NCBI RefSeq assembly: GCF_963378085.1
Contig: NZ_OY726395.1
Coordinates: 2,852,001-2,916,000 of the forward strand
Reading direction: 5' to 3'
DNA: 64,000 nucleotides
Origin: Mycolicibacterium sp. MU0050
Lineage (GTDB): Bacteria; Actinomycetota; Actinomycetes; Mycobacteriales; Mycobacteriaceae
A program made the translations under genes and the position numbers. Positions 28,095 to 38,489 of this stretch are shown here, in pieces. The notes beneath the pieces are model-generated. The model ran no database searches, was not told the DNA's origin, and saw only the letters and a list, made by a program, of their open reading frames with translations. Numbering within the stretch: the stretch's first letter is position 1; each line of letters begins with the position of its first letter.

Positions 28095-29435
28095 GTGACC
28101 GACCTGGAACAGAGCCGTCTGCTCGTCACCGAAATCCCCGGTCCCCGCTCGGTTGATCTGGCCGCGCGCAAGACCTCGGCCGTCTCGGCAGGTATCGGCA
28201 CCGTCATGCCGGTGTTCTGCGCGCGGGCCGGCGGCGGGATCATCGAGGACGTCGACGGCAACCGCCTCATCGACCTGGGCTCGGGCATCGCGGTCACCAC
28301 GATCGGCAACGCCTCGCTCCGGGTGGTCGAGGCGGTGGGAGCCCAGGCGGCGAGGTTCACCCACACCTGCTTCATGGTGACGCCGTACGAGGAGTACATC
28401 GCGGTGGCCGAGCAGCTCAACCGGCTCGCGCCGGGGTCCGGCGAGAAGCGTTCGGTGCTGTTCAACTCCGGGGCCGAGGCCGTGGAGAACGCCGTCAAGA
28501 TCGCGCGCTGCTACACCGGCAAGCAGGCCGTCGTCGCCTTCGACCACGGTTATCACGGGCGGACCAACCTGACGATGGCGCTGACCGCCAAGTCGATGCC
28601 CTATAAGCACGGTTTCGGGCCGTTTGCTCCCGAGATCTATCGGGCGCCGCTGTCCTACCCGTACCGCGACGGCCTGGTCGACAAGGAATTGGGCACCAAC
28701 GGCGAGCTGGCCGCCGAACGCGCCATCGACGTCATCGACAAACAGATCGGCGCGGCCAATCTGGCGGCGATGATCATCGAGCCCATCGCCGGCGAGGGCG
28801 GCTTCATCGTCCCGGCGCCCGGCTTCCTGCCGACGCTGTTGGCGTGGTGCCGCGACAACGACGTGGTGTTCATCGCCGACGAGGTGCAAACCGGGTTCGC
28901 CCGTACCGGGGCGATGTTCGCCTGCGAGCACGAGGGCATCGAACCCGACCTGATCTGCACCGCCAAGGGCATCGCCGACGGCTTACCGTTGTCGGCGGTG
29001 ACCGGTCGGGCCGAGATTGTCGACGCCCCACACGTTTCCGGCCTCGGCGGCACCTACGGCGGCAACCCGATCGCGTGTGCGGCGGCGCTGGCCACCATCG
29101 ACACCATCGAGCGCGACGGCCTGGTCGAACGGGCCCGGCAGATCGAAGTGCTGATGAAGGATCGGCTGGGCCGGCTCCAGGCCGACGACGACCGGATCGG
29201 CGACGTGCGCGGGCGCGGCGCGATGATCGCCGTCGAACTGGTCGAGAGCGGGACCGCCATACCGGACGCGGACCTCACCAAGGGGCTCGCCGCCGCTGCC
29301 CACGCGGCCGGTGTAGTGGTGCTGACCTGCGGAACCTACGGCAACGTGCTGCGATTCCTGCCGCCGTTGACCATCAGCGACGAGCTTCTCACCGAAGCTC
29401 TCGACATCCTCGCCGGGTTGCTGGCCGAGCTATAG
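28095..29435 (+). CDS. gabT: 4-aminobutyrate aminotransferase
   Basis: 446 residues from GTG 28095 (VTDLEQSRLLV); the longer open frame upstream is rejected because the -10-like box TACGCT sits 6 nt before this GTG. Class III aminotransferase features: NSGAEAVENAVKIAR, EPIAGEGGF, the IADEVQTGFAR segment, and the PLP lysine in TAKGIADGLP at about K291. It moves the amino group of GABA to 2-oxoglutarate, giving succinate semialdehyde. A semialdehyde dehydrogenase that could complete the pathway is at 46732-48075, not in the same operon. Confidence 0.93.
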   Translation: MTDLEQSRLLVTEIPGPRSVDLAARKTSAVSAGIGTVMPVFCARAGGGIIEDVDGNRLIDLGSGIAVTTIGNASLRVVEAVGAQAARFTHTCFMVTPYEEYIAVAEQLNRLAPGSGEKRSVLFNSGAEAVENAVKIARCYTGKQAVVAFDHGYHGRTNLTMALTAKSMPYKHGFGPFAPEIYRAPLSYPYRDGLVDKELGTNGELAAERAIDVIDKQIGAANLAAMIIEPIAGEGGFIVPAPGFLPTLLAWCRDNDVVFIADEVQTGFARTGAMFACEHEGIEPDLICTAKGIADGLPLSAVTGRAEIVDAPHVSGLGGTYGGNPIACAAALATIDTIERDGLVERARQIEVLMKDRLGRLQADDDRIGDVRGRGAMIAVELVESGTAIPDADLTKGLAAAAHAAGVVVLTCGTYGNVLRFLPPLTISDELLTEALDILAGLLAEL

Positions 29436-29438
29436 CCG

Positions 29439-30218
29439 TCAGTGCGACACCGGCGTCCGATGCGTCCGATGCCGGCCGAACCGCTGGGCCAGCCGCTCCT
29501 TGAGCGTGCTGCGGGACCGCCGGACGGTCGGTTCGGTCACCGTCTCGCCGTTGCGATCCGCGGCCACCGGGGTGTCCTCCCGGACCACCTTTTCGTCGGC
29601 GGTCGCCGGCTCGGCGGCGACCGGCGCGGCCGGGGCCACCCGCTCGTCGCGGGCCAGCCGTTCGTGGCGGGCCGACACGTCATCGTGGTCAGCGTGCGGA
29701 ACCACCCCGACCCGGCGTTCGGCGTATTCGATGTCCCGCACGGTGCGCACCGACAGGCGGCCCAGCGCCACGGCGCCCAGGAACACCACGAAGGCGCCCA
29801 GGGCGGAGAAGTACGCCAACTCCAGTGCGACCGTCTTGGCCGCTGTCGTCGCGGCGGGCTCGCCGATCTCGCCCACGTTGAGCGTCGCGGCGAAGGTGCG
29901 GCCGACGATGAACCAGACGCCGGCGGCCACGGCCAACCACCCACCCAGCATCGCGGTGGCGCGGTTGCGGGTCAGCAGCAGCATCAGCCCGCCCAGGACG
30001 GCCACCGCGCCGGGCAGCACCTCGAGCCAGCCCCGCGCCTCGGTCCACACCCAGGCTTCGTCCGGGTTGTACGCGAAGTTCAGGTAGGGCCCCACAAACG
30101 GGATCAGGGCACCCCAGATGCCCAGCAGGACGAGTAACAGCCCGCTCGCCGCGCCGCGGCTACGGGCAATGTGGAACCGGCTCCCCCAGGGACGTGCCGG
30201 CGTGTCGTAGGTGTTCAT
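29439..30218 (-). CDS. Membrane protein with charged C-terminal tail, unknown function
   Basis: 259 residues from ATG 30218, preceded by a GGGAGAG ribosome binding site. Four membrane segments fall in about residues 20-170, with an outer loop containing NPDEAWVWTEARGW between the first two. The last 90 residues are highly charged and begin near RDIEYAERRVGV, probably cytoplasmic and disordered. It ends 3 nt past the gabT stop (convergent). I do not recognise a family with certainty. Confidence 0.7.
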   Translation of the reverse strand: MNTYDTPARPWGSRFHIARSRGAASGLLLVLLGIWGALIPFVGPYLNFAYNPDEAWVWTEARGWLEVLPGAVAVLGGLMLLLTRNRATAMLGGWLAVAAGVWFIVGRTFAATLNVGEIGEPAATTAAKTVALELAYFSALGAFVVFLGAVALGRLSVRTVRDIEYAERRVGVVPHADHDDVSARHERLARDERVAPAAPVAAEPATADEKVVREDTPVAADRNGETVTEPTVRRSRSTLKERLAQRFGRHRTHRTPVSH

Positions 30219-30288
30219 GATGTCTCTCCCATCGCTGGGATACGCATACCCGCACCGGGACGCACGGAACCATCCCCGGAGGGGCGGG

Positions 30289-31729
30289 TCAGAAGGGTGG
30301 TGGGTCCGGTGGTGGTTCGGGGTTTTGGGCGTAGTGCGCGGCGTTGAGGTTGCGTTGGTAGGTGATGCGCGCGGCGCGGTCCTGGGCGCGGGTGATGCGG
30401 CGGGTGGGCATGGCGTGGCCGCGGCCCGGGGCCGGCGGCGCGGTCGCGGCGGACACCTCGAGGACCCCGGTGGGGCGGGCCAGCAGCGGAAACAGTTGCC
30501 TACCATGGGGTTTGGTGGCATAGGTGTGCCCGGTCGGCGCCGTCCACAGCACCGTGCCATTCGGCAACTGGGTATCGGTCCACCACCGCGGCCCGGTGTA
30601 GAACGTCTTCAACAAATGATGCGCACGACACAGCAACTTCAGGTTCGACGCATGCGTGGGACCCTGCGGCCACGGCACCGTATGGTCGATGTCGCACACC
30701 TCGGCGCGCGCCTCACAACCCGGGAACCGGGGTCAGATCCCGGGCCCGCACAAAATTCGCCAACGCCGCCGAGTGCCGGTACCGCGGCTCGGCCGCGCTG
30801 TTGACCCCCGGATGAGGCAGCGAGGCCTTCGTGGTGGCCGCGGCGACCGCCGCGGCCAGGGCCTGCGCGTCGAGGAACCCGAACCCGGGAATGTAGCCGC
30901 GCTGCCCGGCCGGGTCGGTCAGCACCGTGATCACCACCTCCGGTGCCGCCGGGGCCGGCGCACCGGCCGTGGGGCACTCGGCCTGCCCGCACCGACACGC
31001 CAACCGCGTCGCCCCGACCGACAAGGCCCCGACCGCATCGGCGCGGCGTTGGGCCTTGGTCCGCGGATCGGCGGCACACACCGTGGCCGCCAGCTGCTCC
31101 AGCCGGGTATCGAAGGCGATCGCGTCCGGCGCGGCCAAAGTACCCCACAACTCGGCGGTCCCCTCGGTCTCCGCCCCGATGCCGACCTCACGGTCCTCGA
31201 CCCGATCGCGCGCCGGCTTGGCCGCCAGCCGATCGATCTCGAGCACACAGGCATCGATCACCTCGGCGAGCTTCTTGCGCGACAACCGGTTCCACCGATG
31301 CACCTGCCGCGCCAACGCCCGATCCAACACCGCCACATCAGCATCATCGAGCACCAACTCGGTCCGCGACACAATCGCCGCGACCACCCGATAATCCACC
31401 CGCCCGGCGGCGAACACCGCAGCCACCTTCGGCAACCGCTCGAACAAGCTCGTCGCCACCCGGATCACCCCCGCCGCCCGGGCCCGGCTGATCCCCAACG
31501 CACACCCCACCTCGGCACTGACCTGCTCATGACCATCGATGAGCCACTGCTCGCGCTCCTCGGCATCGACCTCCTGCAAACGCCGATGAAACAACTCCGC
31601 CACCGCGGCCAACCGCCGCGCCGCCGTGGCCGCCTCCCACCGCGCCGCAGCCCCCATCGCCTCGATCAACCCAGCCGTATCCCGCCCCCTCACCTCACTG
31701 ACCGGCGGCAACACGTCCATATCGAACAT
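30289..31729 (-). pseudogene. 13E12 repeat-family DUF222/HNH nuclease, frameshifted
   Basis: Two frames make one gene. From ATG 31729 (MFDMDVLPPV) a DUF222 domain of about 330 residues runs to an early stop at 30713. The HNH part continues in another frame (30289-30699) as CDIDHTVPWPQGPTHASN then LCRAHHLLKT. Intact relatives read DLT-CRFPGC at the junction; here two bases seem missing near 30730, so the frame shifts after DLT. Both halves are otherwise well preserved, so the break is recent or a sequence error. Members of this family occur in many copies in mycobacteria; their function is uncertain and several are LexA-controlled. Confidence 0.82.
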
Positions 31730-31737
31730 ACGAGCGA
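31722..31737 (-). promoter_or_regulatory. Imperfect SOS (LexA) box overlapping the 13E12 start codon
   Basis: On the minus strand the site reads TCGCTC-GTAT-GTTCGA against the mycobacterial consensus TCGAAC-N4-GTTCGA: the right half is exact and the left half has two mismatches. The start codon ATG 31729 lies inside it, as I recall for other SOS-controlled 13E12 copies. The mismatches may have weakened control. Confidence 0.4.
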
Positions 31738-31766
31738 GTATGCCACCAGGGGCAGACAAGACGCGG

Positions 31767-32831
31767 TCAGTCGAAGATCGACTGCTGCCCCAGCCCGGCG
31801 GCGCCGGGTGGTGGCGTCAGACCCAGGTGGGTCCAGGCCTGGGCGGTGGCCACCCGGCCCCGCGGGGTGCGGGCGATCATGCCGGCGCGCACCAGGAAGG
31901 GCTCGCAGACCTCCTCCACGGTGGTGGCCTCCTCGCCCACCGCGACCGCCAGCGTCGAGACACCGACCGGTCCCCCGCCGAAACTGCGGGTGAGCGCCGA
32001 CAGCACGGCCCGGTCCAACCGGTCGAGACCCAGCTCGTCCACGTCGTACACCTCGAGCGCGGCCTTGGCGATGTCTCGGGTGATGATGCCGTCGGCGCGC
32101 ACCTCCGCGTAGTCACGCACCCGACGCAGCAGCCGGTTGGCAATGCGCGGGGTACCGCGCGCGCGGCGGGCGATCTCTGCGCCCGCCTCCGTTCCCAGCT
32201 CGATGCCCAGGATGCCCGCCGACCGGGACAACACCCGCTCGAGTTCGGCCGGCTCATAGAAGTCCATGTGGGCGGTGAAACCGAACCGGTCCCGCAGCGG
32301 CCCCGTCAACGCCCCGGACCGAGTTGTCGCGCCCACCAACGTGAACGGAGCCACCTCGAGCGGAATGGACGTCGCGCCGGGTCCCTTGCCCACCACCACG
32401 TCGACCCGGAAGTCCTCCATGGCCAGGTACAGCATTTCCTCGGCCGGGCGGGCGATGCGGTGGATCTCGTCGATGAACAGCACGTCGTGCTCGACGAGGT
32501 TGGACAGCATGGCGGCCAGGTCCCCCGCGCGCTCCAGCGCCGGGCCGGAGGTGACCCGCAACGACGAGCCGAGTTCGGCCGCGATGATCATGGCCAGCGA
32601 GGTCTTGCCGAGCCCCGGCGGCCCGGACAGCAGGATGTGATCCGGTGTGCCGCCGCGATTCTTGGCGCCCTCGATCACCAGTTGGAGCTGCTCACGCACG
32701 CGGGGTTGACCGATGAACTCGCCCAACGACCGGGGCCGCAGGCTCGCGTCGATGTCCCCCTCACCCACCGTCAGGGCGGGCGAGACCTCGCGCTCCTCGA
32801 CATCCTCGTCGTCGTCATCGAACCGGCTCAT
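31767..32831 (-). CDS. ruvB: Holliday junction branch migration ATPase RuvB
   Basis: 354 residues. Walker [10 protein letters not shown], Walker [10 protein letters not shown], sensor and arginine-finger regions ([17 protein letters not shown]), and a C-terminal winged helix ([19 protein letters not shown]). It is the hexameric motor that drives branch migration with RuvA. Overlaps ruvA by 4 nt (ATGA). Operon order ruvC-ruvA-ruvB on the minus strand. Confidence 0.96.
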   Translation of the reverse strand: MSRFDDDDEDVEEREVSPALTVGEGDIDASLRPRSLGEFIGQPRVREQLQLVIEGAKNRGGTPDHILLSGPPGLGKTSLAMIIAAELGSSLRVTSGPALERAGDLAAMLSNLVEHDVLFIDEIHRIARPAEEMLYLAMEDFRVDVVVGKGPGATSIPLEVAPFTLVGATTRSGALTGPLRDRFGFTAHMDFYEPAELERVLSRSAGILGIELGTEAGAEIARRARGTPRIANRLLRRVRDYAEVRADGIITRDIAKAALEVYDVDELGLDRLDRAVLSALTRSFGGGPVGVSTLAVAVGEEATTVEEVCEPFLVRAGMIARTPRGRVATAQAWTHLGLTPPPGAAGLGQQSIFD

Positions 32832-33421
32832 TTGTTCTTACCCAACAGGTTCAGCGCGGACCGCAGGGCGCTCGACGTGGTGGCGTCCCGATCCAGCGCC
32901 AACACCTTGTCGGTGGCGTCCTCGGCCTGCTTTACTGGGAACCCCAGTCCGACAAGGGCTTCCACGACCGGCGTGCGCACCCCGGGCGCGCCGGCCCCGG
33001 CCGTCGTCGTCGACGCCGAACTGGCGCCGATCTTGTCCCGCAGCTCCAACACCAGACGCTCGGCGCTGCGCTTGCCGATGCCCGGCACCCGGGTCAGCGC
33101 GGCGATGTCACCGTCGGCCAGCGCAGCCCGCAGCGTGGGCGCGTCGTAGACCGCCAGCGTCGCCATGGCGATCTTCGGCCCCACCCCGGAGACCCCGAGC
33201 AGGGTGTTGAAGACGTCGCGGGCGTCGGCATCGGCGAAGCCGTACAACGTCATGGAGTCCTCGCGGACGATCATCGCGGTGATCAGCCGCGTCTCGTCCC
33301 CGCGGCGCAGGGTCGCCAGCGTCGACGGGGTGGCCATCACCTTGTAGCCCACCCCGGCCGCCTCCACGACGGCGTGATCCAGCGCGATGTCGATGACCTC
33401 ACCACGAATCGAGGCGATCAT
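32828..33421 (-). CDS. ruvA: Holliday junction DNA-binding protein RuvA
   Basis: 197 residues from ATG 33421 ([15 protein letters not shown]), the usual RuvA N-terminus; the longer frame is rejected because this ATG overlaps the ruvC stop by 4 nt. Helix-hairpin-helix motifs: [13 protein letters not shown] and [15 protein letters not shown]. The C-terminal domain that contacts RuvB ([13 protein letters not shown]) follows an Ala/Thr/Gly linker. Confidence 0.96.
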   Translation of the reverse strand: MIASIRGEVIDIALDHAVVEAAGVGYKVMATPSTLATLRRGDETRLITAMIVREDSMTLYGFADADARDVFNTLLGVSGVGPKIAMATLAVYDAPTLRAALADGDIAALTRVPGIGKRSAERLVLELRDKIGASSASTTTAGAGAPGVRTPVVEALVGLGFPVKQAEDATDKVLALDRDATTSSALRSALNLLGKNK

Positions 33422-33996
33422 CGGGCCACCTTCGCTTTCGCCTTGGCCGTCGCCTTCAGAGTGGCCTGGTATTTGCGGCGCTGCTCGGCGGCCATGGCCT
33501 CGGCCGCGGCCATCCGCGCGATCATCGGCGCCCGCCAGCAATGGCAGATGGCCAGCGCCAGCGCGTCGGCCGCGTCCGCGGGCGTCGGTTTCTGCTGCAA
33601 GGCAAGGATTTTCGTGACCATCGTGGTCACCTGCGCCTTGTCGGCGCGGCCGTTGCCGGTGACCGCGGCCTTGACCTCGCTGGGGGTGTGGAAGTGCACG
33701 TCGATGTCCCGGCGGGCCGCCGCGAGGGCGATCACCCCGCCGGCCTGCCCGGTGCCCATGGCGGTATTGGCGTTCTGATTGGAGAACACCCGCTCGATCG
33801 CGACGACGTCGGGACGGTGGGTGTCCATCCAATATTCGACGGTGTCGCTGATGATGAGCAGTCGTCGGTGCAACGGCTGATCGGCGGGGGTGCGCACCAC
33901 GTCGACATCCAGCGCGGTGACGTTGCGACCCTTACCGCTCTCGATCACCGACAGCCCGCAGCGCGTCAACCCCGGGTCGACTCCCATCACGCGCAC
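33418..33996 (-). CDS. ruvC: Holliday junction resolvase RuvC
   Basis: 192 residues from GTG 33996, with an AGGAGGG ribosome binding site upstream. Acidic catalytic residues are in place: Asp7 in VDPGLTR, Glu in VAIERVF, and the [12 protein letters not shown] cluster near the C-terminus. It cuts Holliday junctions loaded by RuvAB. First gene of ruvCAB. The C-terminal 25 residues ([18 protein letters not shown]) are Ala/Lys-rich. Confidence 0.96.
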   Translation of the reverse strand: MRVMGVDPGLTRCGLSVIESGKGRNVTALDVDVVRTPADQPLHRRLLIISDTVEYWMDTHRPDVVAIERVFSNQNANTAMGTGQAGGVIALAAARRDIDVHFHTPSEVKAAVTGNGRADKAQVTTMVTKILALQQKPTPADAADALALAICHCWRAPMIARMAAAEAMAAEQRRKYQATLKATAKAKAKVAR

Positions 33997-34100
33997 AGGC
34001 CCTCCTGGGTGCAGCTGGTAAGAACATGTGTTCGAACCACCCTAGCGTCCCGCACCCACGGTGTGGTGGAGGGACACGCACCCGCCGCGCCGGCCGGGCG

Positions 34101-34856
34101 TCACTCCTCGTCGAGCTGCGCGGCGACGTCGTCCGGGATCTCCATGTTGGTGTAGACGTCCTGGACGTCGTCGCTGTCCTCGAGCGCCTCGATCAGCTTG
34201 AGCACCTTGCGGGCACCCTCGAGATCGACCGGAACGGTCACCGACGGCTGGAAGCTGGCCTCCGCCGAGTCGTAGTCGATACCGGCGTCCTGCAGCGCAG
34301 TCCGCACCGCGACCAGGTCGCCCGGCTCGGAGATGACCTCGAACGCATCCCCCAGGTCGCTGACCTCTTCGGCGCCGGCCTCCAGCACGGCCGTCAGCAC
34401 GTCGTCCTCGCTGAGGTCGTTCTTCTCCAGCGTGACGACGCCCTTGCGGGAAAACAGGTAGGAGACCGAGCCCGGATCCGCCATGTTGCCGCCGTTGCGG
34501 GTCATCGCCACCCGGACCTCGCCGGCGGCGCGGTTGCGGTTGTCGGTGAGGCATTCGATGAGCACCGCGACCCCGTTGGGGCCGTAGCCCTCGTAGGTGA
34601 TGTCCTGCCAGTCGGCGCCGCCGGCCTCTTCGCCGCCGCCGCGTTTGCGCGCCCGTTCGATGTTGTCGTTGGGAACCGAGGCCTTCTTGGCCTTCTGGAT
34701 CGCGTCGTACAGGGTGGGGTTGCCGGCCGGGTCACCGCCGCCCACTCGGGCCGCGACCTCGATTCCCTTGATCAGCTTCGCGAACATCTTGCCGCGCCTG
34801 GCATCGATGACGGCCTTCTTGTGCTTGGTGGTGGCCCACTTTGAATGTCCGGCCAT
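34101..34856 (-). CDS. yebC: YebC/PmpR-family protein
   Basis: 251 residues. The start [14 protein letters not shown] is the invariant family N-terminus, and [15 protein letters not shown] and [16 protein letters not shown] are strong family segments. YebC-type proteins have been described as transcription regulators and more recently as ribosome-associated factors that help translate proline stretches. It lies 104 nt upstream of ruvC on the same strand, a common neighbourhood. A GAGGTAG ribosome binding site precedes it. Confidence 0.94.
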   Translation of the reverse strand: MAGHSKWATTKHKKAVIDARRGKMFAKLIKGIEVAARVGGGDPAGNPTLYDAIQKAKKASVPNDNIERARKRGGGEEAGGADWQDITYEGYGPNGVAVLIECLTDNRNRAAGEVRVAMTRNGGNMADPGSVSYLFSRKGVVTLEKNDLSEDDVLTAVLEAGAEEVSDLGDAFEVISEPGDLVAVRTALQDAGIDYDSAEASFQPSVTVPVDLEGARKVLKLIEALEDSDDVQDVYTNMEIPDDVAAQLDEE

Positions 34857-34973
34857 TCAGGTACTACCTCATTCCCTCTGCTGCATCTGCGACTGCCGAT
34901 TCTACGTGGGGGTTTGTCGGTTTACGGTGTTGGTGCTCGGCAGCGGCGTCCAGGTGGGGCAGCGTAGCCGCGA

Positions 34974-35570
34974 TCAGGCGCGGCCGGTGACCATGTCGAC
35001 GAAGAGCCGATGCACCCGCCGGTCGCCGGTCATCTCCGGGTGAAAGGACGTCGCCAGGCGCCGGCCCTGGCGCACGGCGACAATGTGCTCGCCGGCGCGG
35101 GCGAGCACCTCGACCTCGTCACCCACCCGCTCGACCCAGGGCGCCCGGATGAACACCGCATGCACGGGGCCCGCGATGCCACCGAAGGTCAATTCTTCCT
35201 CGAACGAGTCCACCTGACGGCCGAACGCGTTGCGGCGCACCGTCATATCGATACCGCTCAGCGGTACCGCCGCACGGCCGGCGACACCGGCGTCGAGAAT
35301 CTCGGAGGCCAGCAGGATCATCCCGGCGCACGACCCGTAGGCCGGCATGCCCTCGGCCAACCGGGCCCGCAACGGTTCGAGCAGCTCGAACTCGCGCAGC
35401 AGATGACTCATGGCGGTGGACTCCCCGCCGGGGATCACCAGCGCGTCGACGGCGTCCAACTCGCCGAGGCGCCGGACCGTCGAGGCCTCGGCACCTGCCT
35501 CGTGCAGCGCGGCGAGGTGCTCGCGGGTATCGCCCTGCAGCGCCAGCACCCCGACCCGGGGCGTGCTCAC
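34974..35570 (-). CDS. pdxT: Pyridoxal 5'-phosphate synthase glutaminase subunit PdxT
   Basis: 198 residues from GTG 35570 ([14 protein letters not shown]), overlapping the tesB stop by 4 nt, which decides the start. Glutaminase catalytic triad: Cys in [11 protein letters not shown], and His and Glu in [17 protein letters not shown] completes the oxyanion site. It feeds ammonia to PdxS. A thioesterase gene lies between pdxS and pdxT, as in M. tuberculosis. Confidence 0.94.
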   Translation of the reverse strand: MSTPRVGVLALQGDTREHLAALHEAGAEASTVRRLGELDAVDALVIPGGESTAMSHLLREFELLEPLRARLAEGMPAYGSCAGMILLASEILDAGVAGRAAVPLSGIDMTVRRNAFGRQVDSFEEELTFGGIAGPVHAVFIRAPWVERVGDEVEVLARAGEHIVAVRQGRRLATSFHPEMTGDRRVHRLFVDMVTGRA

Positions 35571-36421
35571 CCGGGGGGCTTCGCGGTAGCCGACGTGTCC
35601 AGTTTGTATCGGGTCAGACCCTCCTGCATGACGGCAGCGACCATCTCGCCGTAGCGGTTGAAGATCTTGCCCTGGGTCAGCGCCCGCCCACCGCACGCCG
35701 AGGGCGAGGACTGGTCATACAGCAACCACTCGTCGGCGCGGAACGCGCGCATGAACCACATCGCGTGATCCAGCGAGGCCACCATCAGGTGTTTGCGTTC
35801 TTCCACGTGGTTGACCTGCGCGGAGCCCAACAACGTCAGATCGCTCATGTAGGCCAGGGCACAGATGTGCAGCACCGGGTCGTCGGGCAACGGATCGCGG
35901 TGGCGGAACCACACCTGCTGCTGGGAGGCCTTGCCGTCGCGGCGGGTCAGCTGATCCCGCGGCACGATGCGCACATCCCACTCGTCGAACTGCGCGAATC
36001 CGGCGTCGTCGAAGGCGCCGCCGGACCGGAAACCCGGCAGATCCTCGGGGCCGGGTGCGGCCGGCATCGCGTCCTGGTGCTCGATGCCGCTCTGATCGGT
36101 CTGGAACGACGCCGACATGGAGAAGATGGTCTGCCCGTGCTGTACGGCGCTGACCCGGCGAGTACAGAACGACCCGCCGTCGCGGATGCGCTCCACGAGA
36201 TACACCGACGGCGCCCGCGCATCGCCGGGTCGCAGGAAATAGCCGTGCAGCGAATGCACCTCGAACTTCGGATCCACCGTCCGGACCGCCGAGACCAGCG
36301 ACTGACCGGCTACGTGGCCACCGAAAGTACGTTGCAGAAAGCCGGATTCGGGACTGAACACGCCGCCCCGGTAGATGTCGACCTCGAGCTGCTCGAGATC
36401 AAGGATCTCCTCGATCGCCAT
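35567..36421 (-). CDS. tesB: Acyl-CoA thioesterase II (TesB)
   Basis: 284 residues, double hot-dog fold. Family segments: [18 protein letters not shown] in the first repeat, and [13 protein letters not shown] and [20 protein letters not shown] in the second; the catalytic Asp, Thr and Gln region of TesB matches. It hydrolyses medium- to long-chain acyl-CoA. It sits between pdxS (11-nt gap) and pdxT (4-nt overlap), a conserved actinobacterial arrangement with no clear functional reason. Confidence 0.92.
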   Translation of the reverse strand: MAIEEILDLEQLEVDIYRGGVFSPESGFLQRTFGGHVAGQSLVSAVRTVDPKFEVHSLHGYFLRPGDARAPSVYLVERIRDGGSFCTRRVSAVQHGQTIFSMSASFQTDQSGIEHQDAMPAAPGPEDLPGFRSGGAFDDAGFAQFDEWDVRIVPRDQLTRRDGKASQQQVWFRHRDPLPDDPVLHICALAYMSDLTLLGSAQVNHVEERKHLMVASLDHAMWFMRAFRADEWLLYDQSSPSACGGRALTQGKIFNRYGEMVAAVMQEGLTRYKLDTSATAKPPG

Positions 36422-36432
36422 TGCGGCCGCGA

Positions 36433-37365
36433 TTACCAGCCGCGCGAGGCGAGCCGGTGCGGCTGCGCGATGTCCTCGACGTTGATGCCAACCATGGGTT
36501 CACCTAGGCCGCGCGAGACCCGCGCCAGCACGTCGGGGTCGTCGTGGAAGGTGGTGGCCTTGACGATGGCCGCGGCACGGGTCGCCGGATCGCCGGACTT
36601 GAAGATGCCCGAGCCTACGAACACGCCCTCGGCGCCGAGCTGCATCATCATCGCCGCGTCGGCCGGGGTGGCGATGCCGCCGGCGGTGAACAGCGTGACG
36701 GGCAGCTTGCCCGCGCGGGCCACCTCGGCGACCAGTTCGTAGGGCGCCTGCAATTCCTTGGCGGCCACGTACAGCTCGTCGGGCGACAGCGACGACAGCC
36801 GGCGGATCTCGCCGCCGATCTTGCGCATGTGGGTGGTGGCGTTGGAGACGTCACCGGTGCCGGCCTCACCCTTGGAGCGGATCATGGCCGCGCCCTCGGT
36901 GATGCGGCGCAGCGCCTCGCCCAGGTTGGTGGCCCCACACACGAAGGGGACGGTGAAGTTCCACTTGTCGATGTGGTGCTCGTAGTCGGCCGGGGTCAGC
37001 ACCTCGGACTCGTCGATGTAGTCCACGCCGAGGCTCTGCAGAATCTGCGCCTCGACGAAGTGACCGATCCGCACCTTGGCCATCACGGGGATGGTGACCG
37101 CCGCGACGATGCCCTCGATCATGTCGGGGTCGCTCATCCGCGACACCCCGCCCTGAGCACGGATGTCGGCGGGCACCCGCTCGAGCGCCATCACCGCGAC
37201 CGCGCCGGCGCCCTCGGCGATCTTGGCCTGCTCGGGGGTGACGACGTCCATGATGACGCCGCCCTTGAGCATCTCCGCCATGCCGCGCTTGACGCGGGCG
37301 GTTCCGGTCTGGCCACCGGCGGCCGATCCGTTGGTGTGAGCGACCTGGCCTTCTCGGCTGTCCAC
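36433..37365 (-). CDS. pdxS: Pyridoxal 5'-phosphate synthase subunit PdxS
   Basis: 310 residues from GTG 37365, chosen because an AAGGAGAAGA ribosome binding site lies 5 nt upstream. (beta/alpha)8 barrel with family segments [35 protein letters not shown] (catalytic lysine) and [16 protein letters not shown] (phosphate site). It joins ribose 5-phosphate, glyceraldehyde 3-phosphate and ammonia into PLP. First gene of pdxS-tesB-pdxT. Confidence 0.96.
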   Translation of the reverse strand: MDSREGQVAHTNGSAAGGQTGTARVKRGMAEMLKGGVIMDVVTPEQAKIAEGAGAVAVMALERVPADIRAQGGVSRMSDPDMIEGIVAAVTIPVMAKVRIGHFVEAQILQSLGVDYIDESEVLTPADYEHHIDKWNFTVPFVCGATNLGEALRRITEGAAMIRSKGEAGTGDVSNATTHMRKIGGEIRRLSSLSPDELYVAAKELQAPYELVAEVARAGKLPVTLFTAGGIATPADAAMMMQLGAEGVFVGSGIFKSGDPATRAAAIVKATTFHDDPDVLARVSRGLGEPMVGINVEDIAQPHRLASRGW

Positions 37366-37436
37366 TGGTCTCTTCTCCTTGATTGGTCCTTGATCGAGTC
37401 TAATGGTGATCGGCAACCCGAATTCCCTCGCGCCGA

Positions 37437-38489
37437 TCAGTGAATGGCGCGCAGCCGGGGCTCACCGGTCCCGGTGAGCCCCGCGGCGGGGTCGGACCCC
37501 GGCGCAACCACGTCGTTCGCGCTGGCCAGCAACTCCCCGAGCTGCGTCGGGTAGACGGACTCCCCCGCGGCCACCAGCTGATCGATATGTGCAGCATCAC
37601 ACCACCGGTGGCTCAGGATGTAGCTGTGTTCGAAGTCCGTGCGGCCGAGGGTCGACGGCTCGAAGCGCCGGGTCCGGTGCACGAAGAAGTACTCCTGGCT
37701 GCGGACCACCGCGCCGTTGAAGTCCAGCATCGCGTCGCGACGCCACACCGGTCCGACCAACTCGTCGGGCCGCACCTGCAGCCCGGTTTCCTCGGCCAGC
37801 TCCCGCGCCGCGGCGTCCACCAGACGCTCGCCGGGACGGGCCTGACCGCCGATGGTGAACCAGAACCGGCGCGCGGTCCCGTCGGTGATCGCCGGGTCGA
37901 CGCCGCAGAGCAACAGCACGCTGCCGTGCTCGTCCAACAGCACCACCCGCGCGGAGCTACGGACGGTGGTCTCACCGGCCGGCGGCCCGATCTCGGCCCG
38001 CTCGGCGATCTCGAAGTACACCGGCAGCGGCGCGTGGCCGCCGAGCCGCAGTAACCGGACCACCGGCCGCTCTCGCAGCGCCAGGGTGTCGCGCACCGCG
38101 TCGTTGTGGAAGCGCCGGGCCAGCAGCACCCGGGCCTCCACGTCGGCCAACTCCGCCACCAGGGCGGTCGGCAGCCGGGCGATGTCGACGGCGGCAAGCG
38201 CCGCCGACAGCTCGTTCTCGGCGGCCTCCCGCGCCGACCGCGGCGCCCGCTCGGCAGCGTCGGCCAGCGCGACCAACCGCGTGCCGTCGCCCACCGTGTC
38301 GCTCGCGCTGCCCGCGACGGCCCGGGCGACGACGGCCCGCCGGCCCAGCGCGGCGTCGAGCACCTGCCAGGACAGGTCGTAGCGCACGTGCAGGCGGTCC
38401 AGCCGGTTGGCGGTCTGATAGGCCCACCCCGCGACCAGCGCCATCACCAGCACGACCACCGCGACGGCGAGGATCACCCACAGCGTCAC
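37437..38489 (-). CDS. Membrane-anchored Nudix hydrolase
   Basis: 350 residues. An N-terminal membrane helix (about 3-24) is followed by a helical region of about 110 residues resembling LemA-type domains ([19 protein letters not shown]). The Nudix domain starts near residue 175; the Nudix box runs [10 protein letters not shown] to RELAEETGL and matches G-x5-E-x7-REUXEEXGU. The natural substrate is unknown. It is coupled to pimA by a 4-nt overlap and forms the end of the thrS-HIT-pgsA-patA-pimA series, as in M. tuberculosis (Rv2609c position). Confidence 0.88.
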   Translation of the reverse strand: MTLWVILAVAVVVLVMALVAGWAYQTANRLDRLHVRYDLSWQVLDAALGRRAVVARAVAGSASDTVGDGTRLVALADAAERAPRSAREAAENELSAALAAVDIARLPTALVAELADVEARVLLARRFHNDAVRDTLALRERPVVRLLRLGGHAPLPVYFEIAERAEIGPPAGETTVRSSARVVLLDEHGSVLLLCGVDPAITDGTARRFWFTIGGQARPGERLVDAAARELAEETGLQVRPDELVGPVWRRDAMLDFNGAVVRSQEYFFVHRTRRFEPSTLGRTDFEHSYILSHRWCDAAHIDQLVAAGESVYPTQLGELLASANDVVAPGSDPAAGLTGTGEPRLRAIH

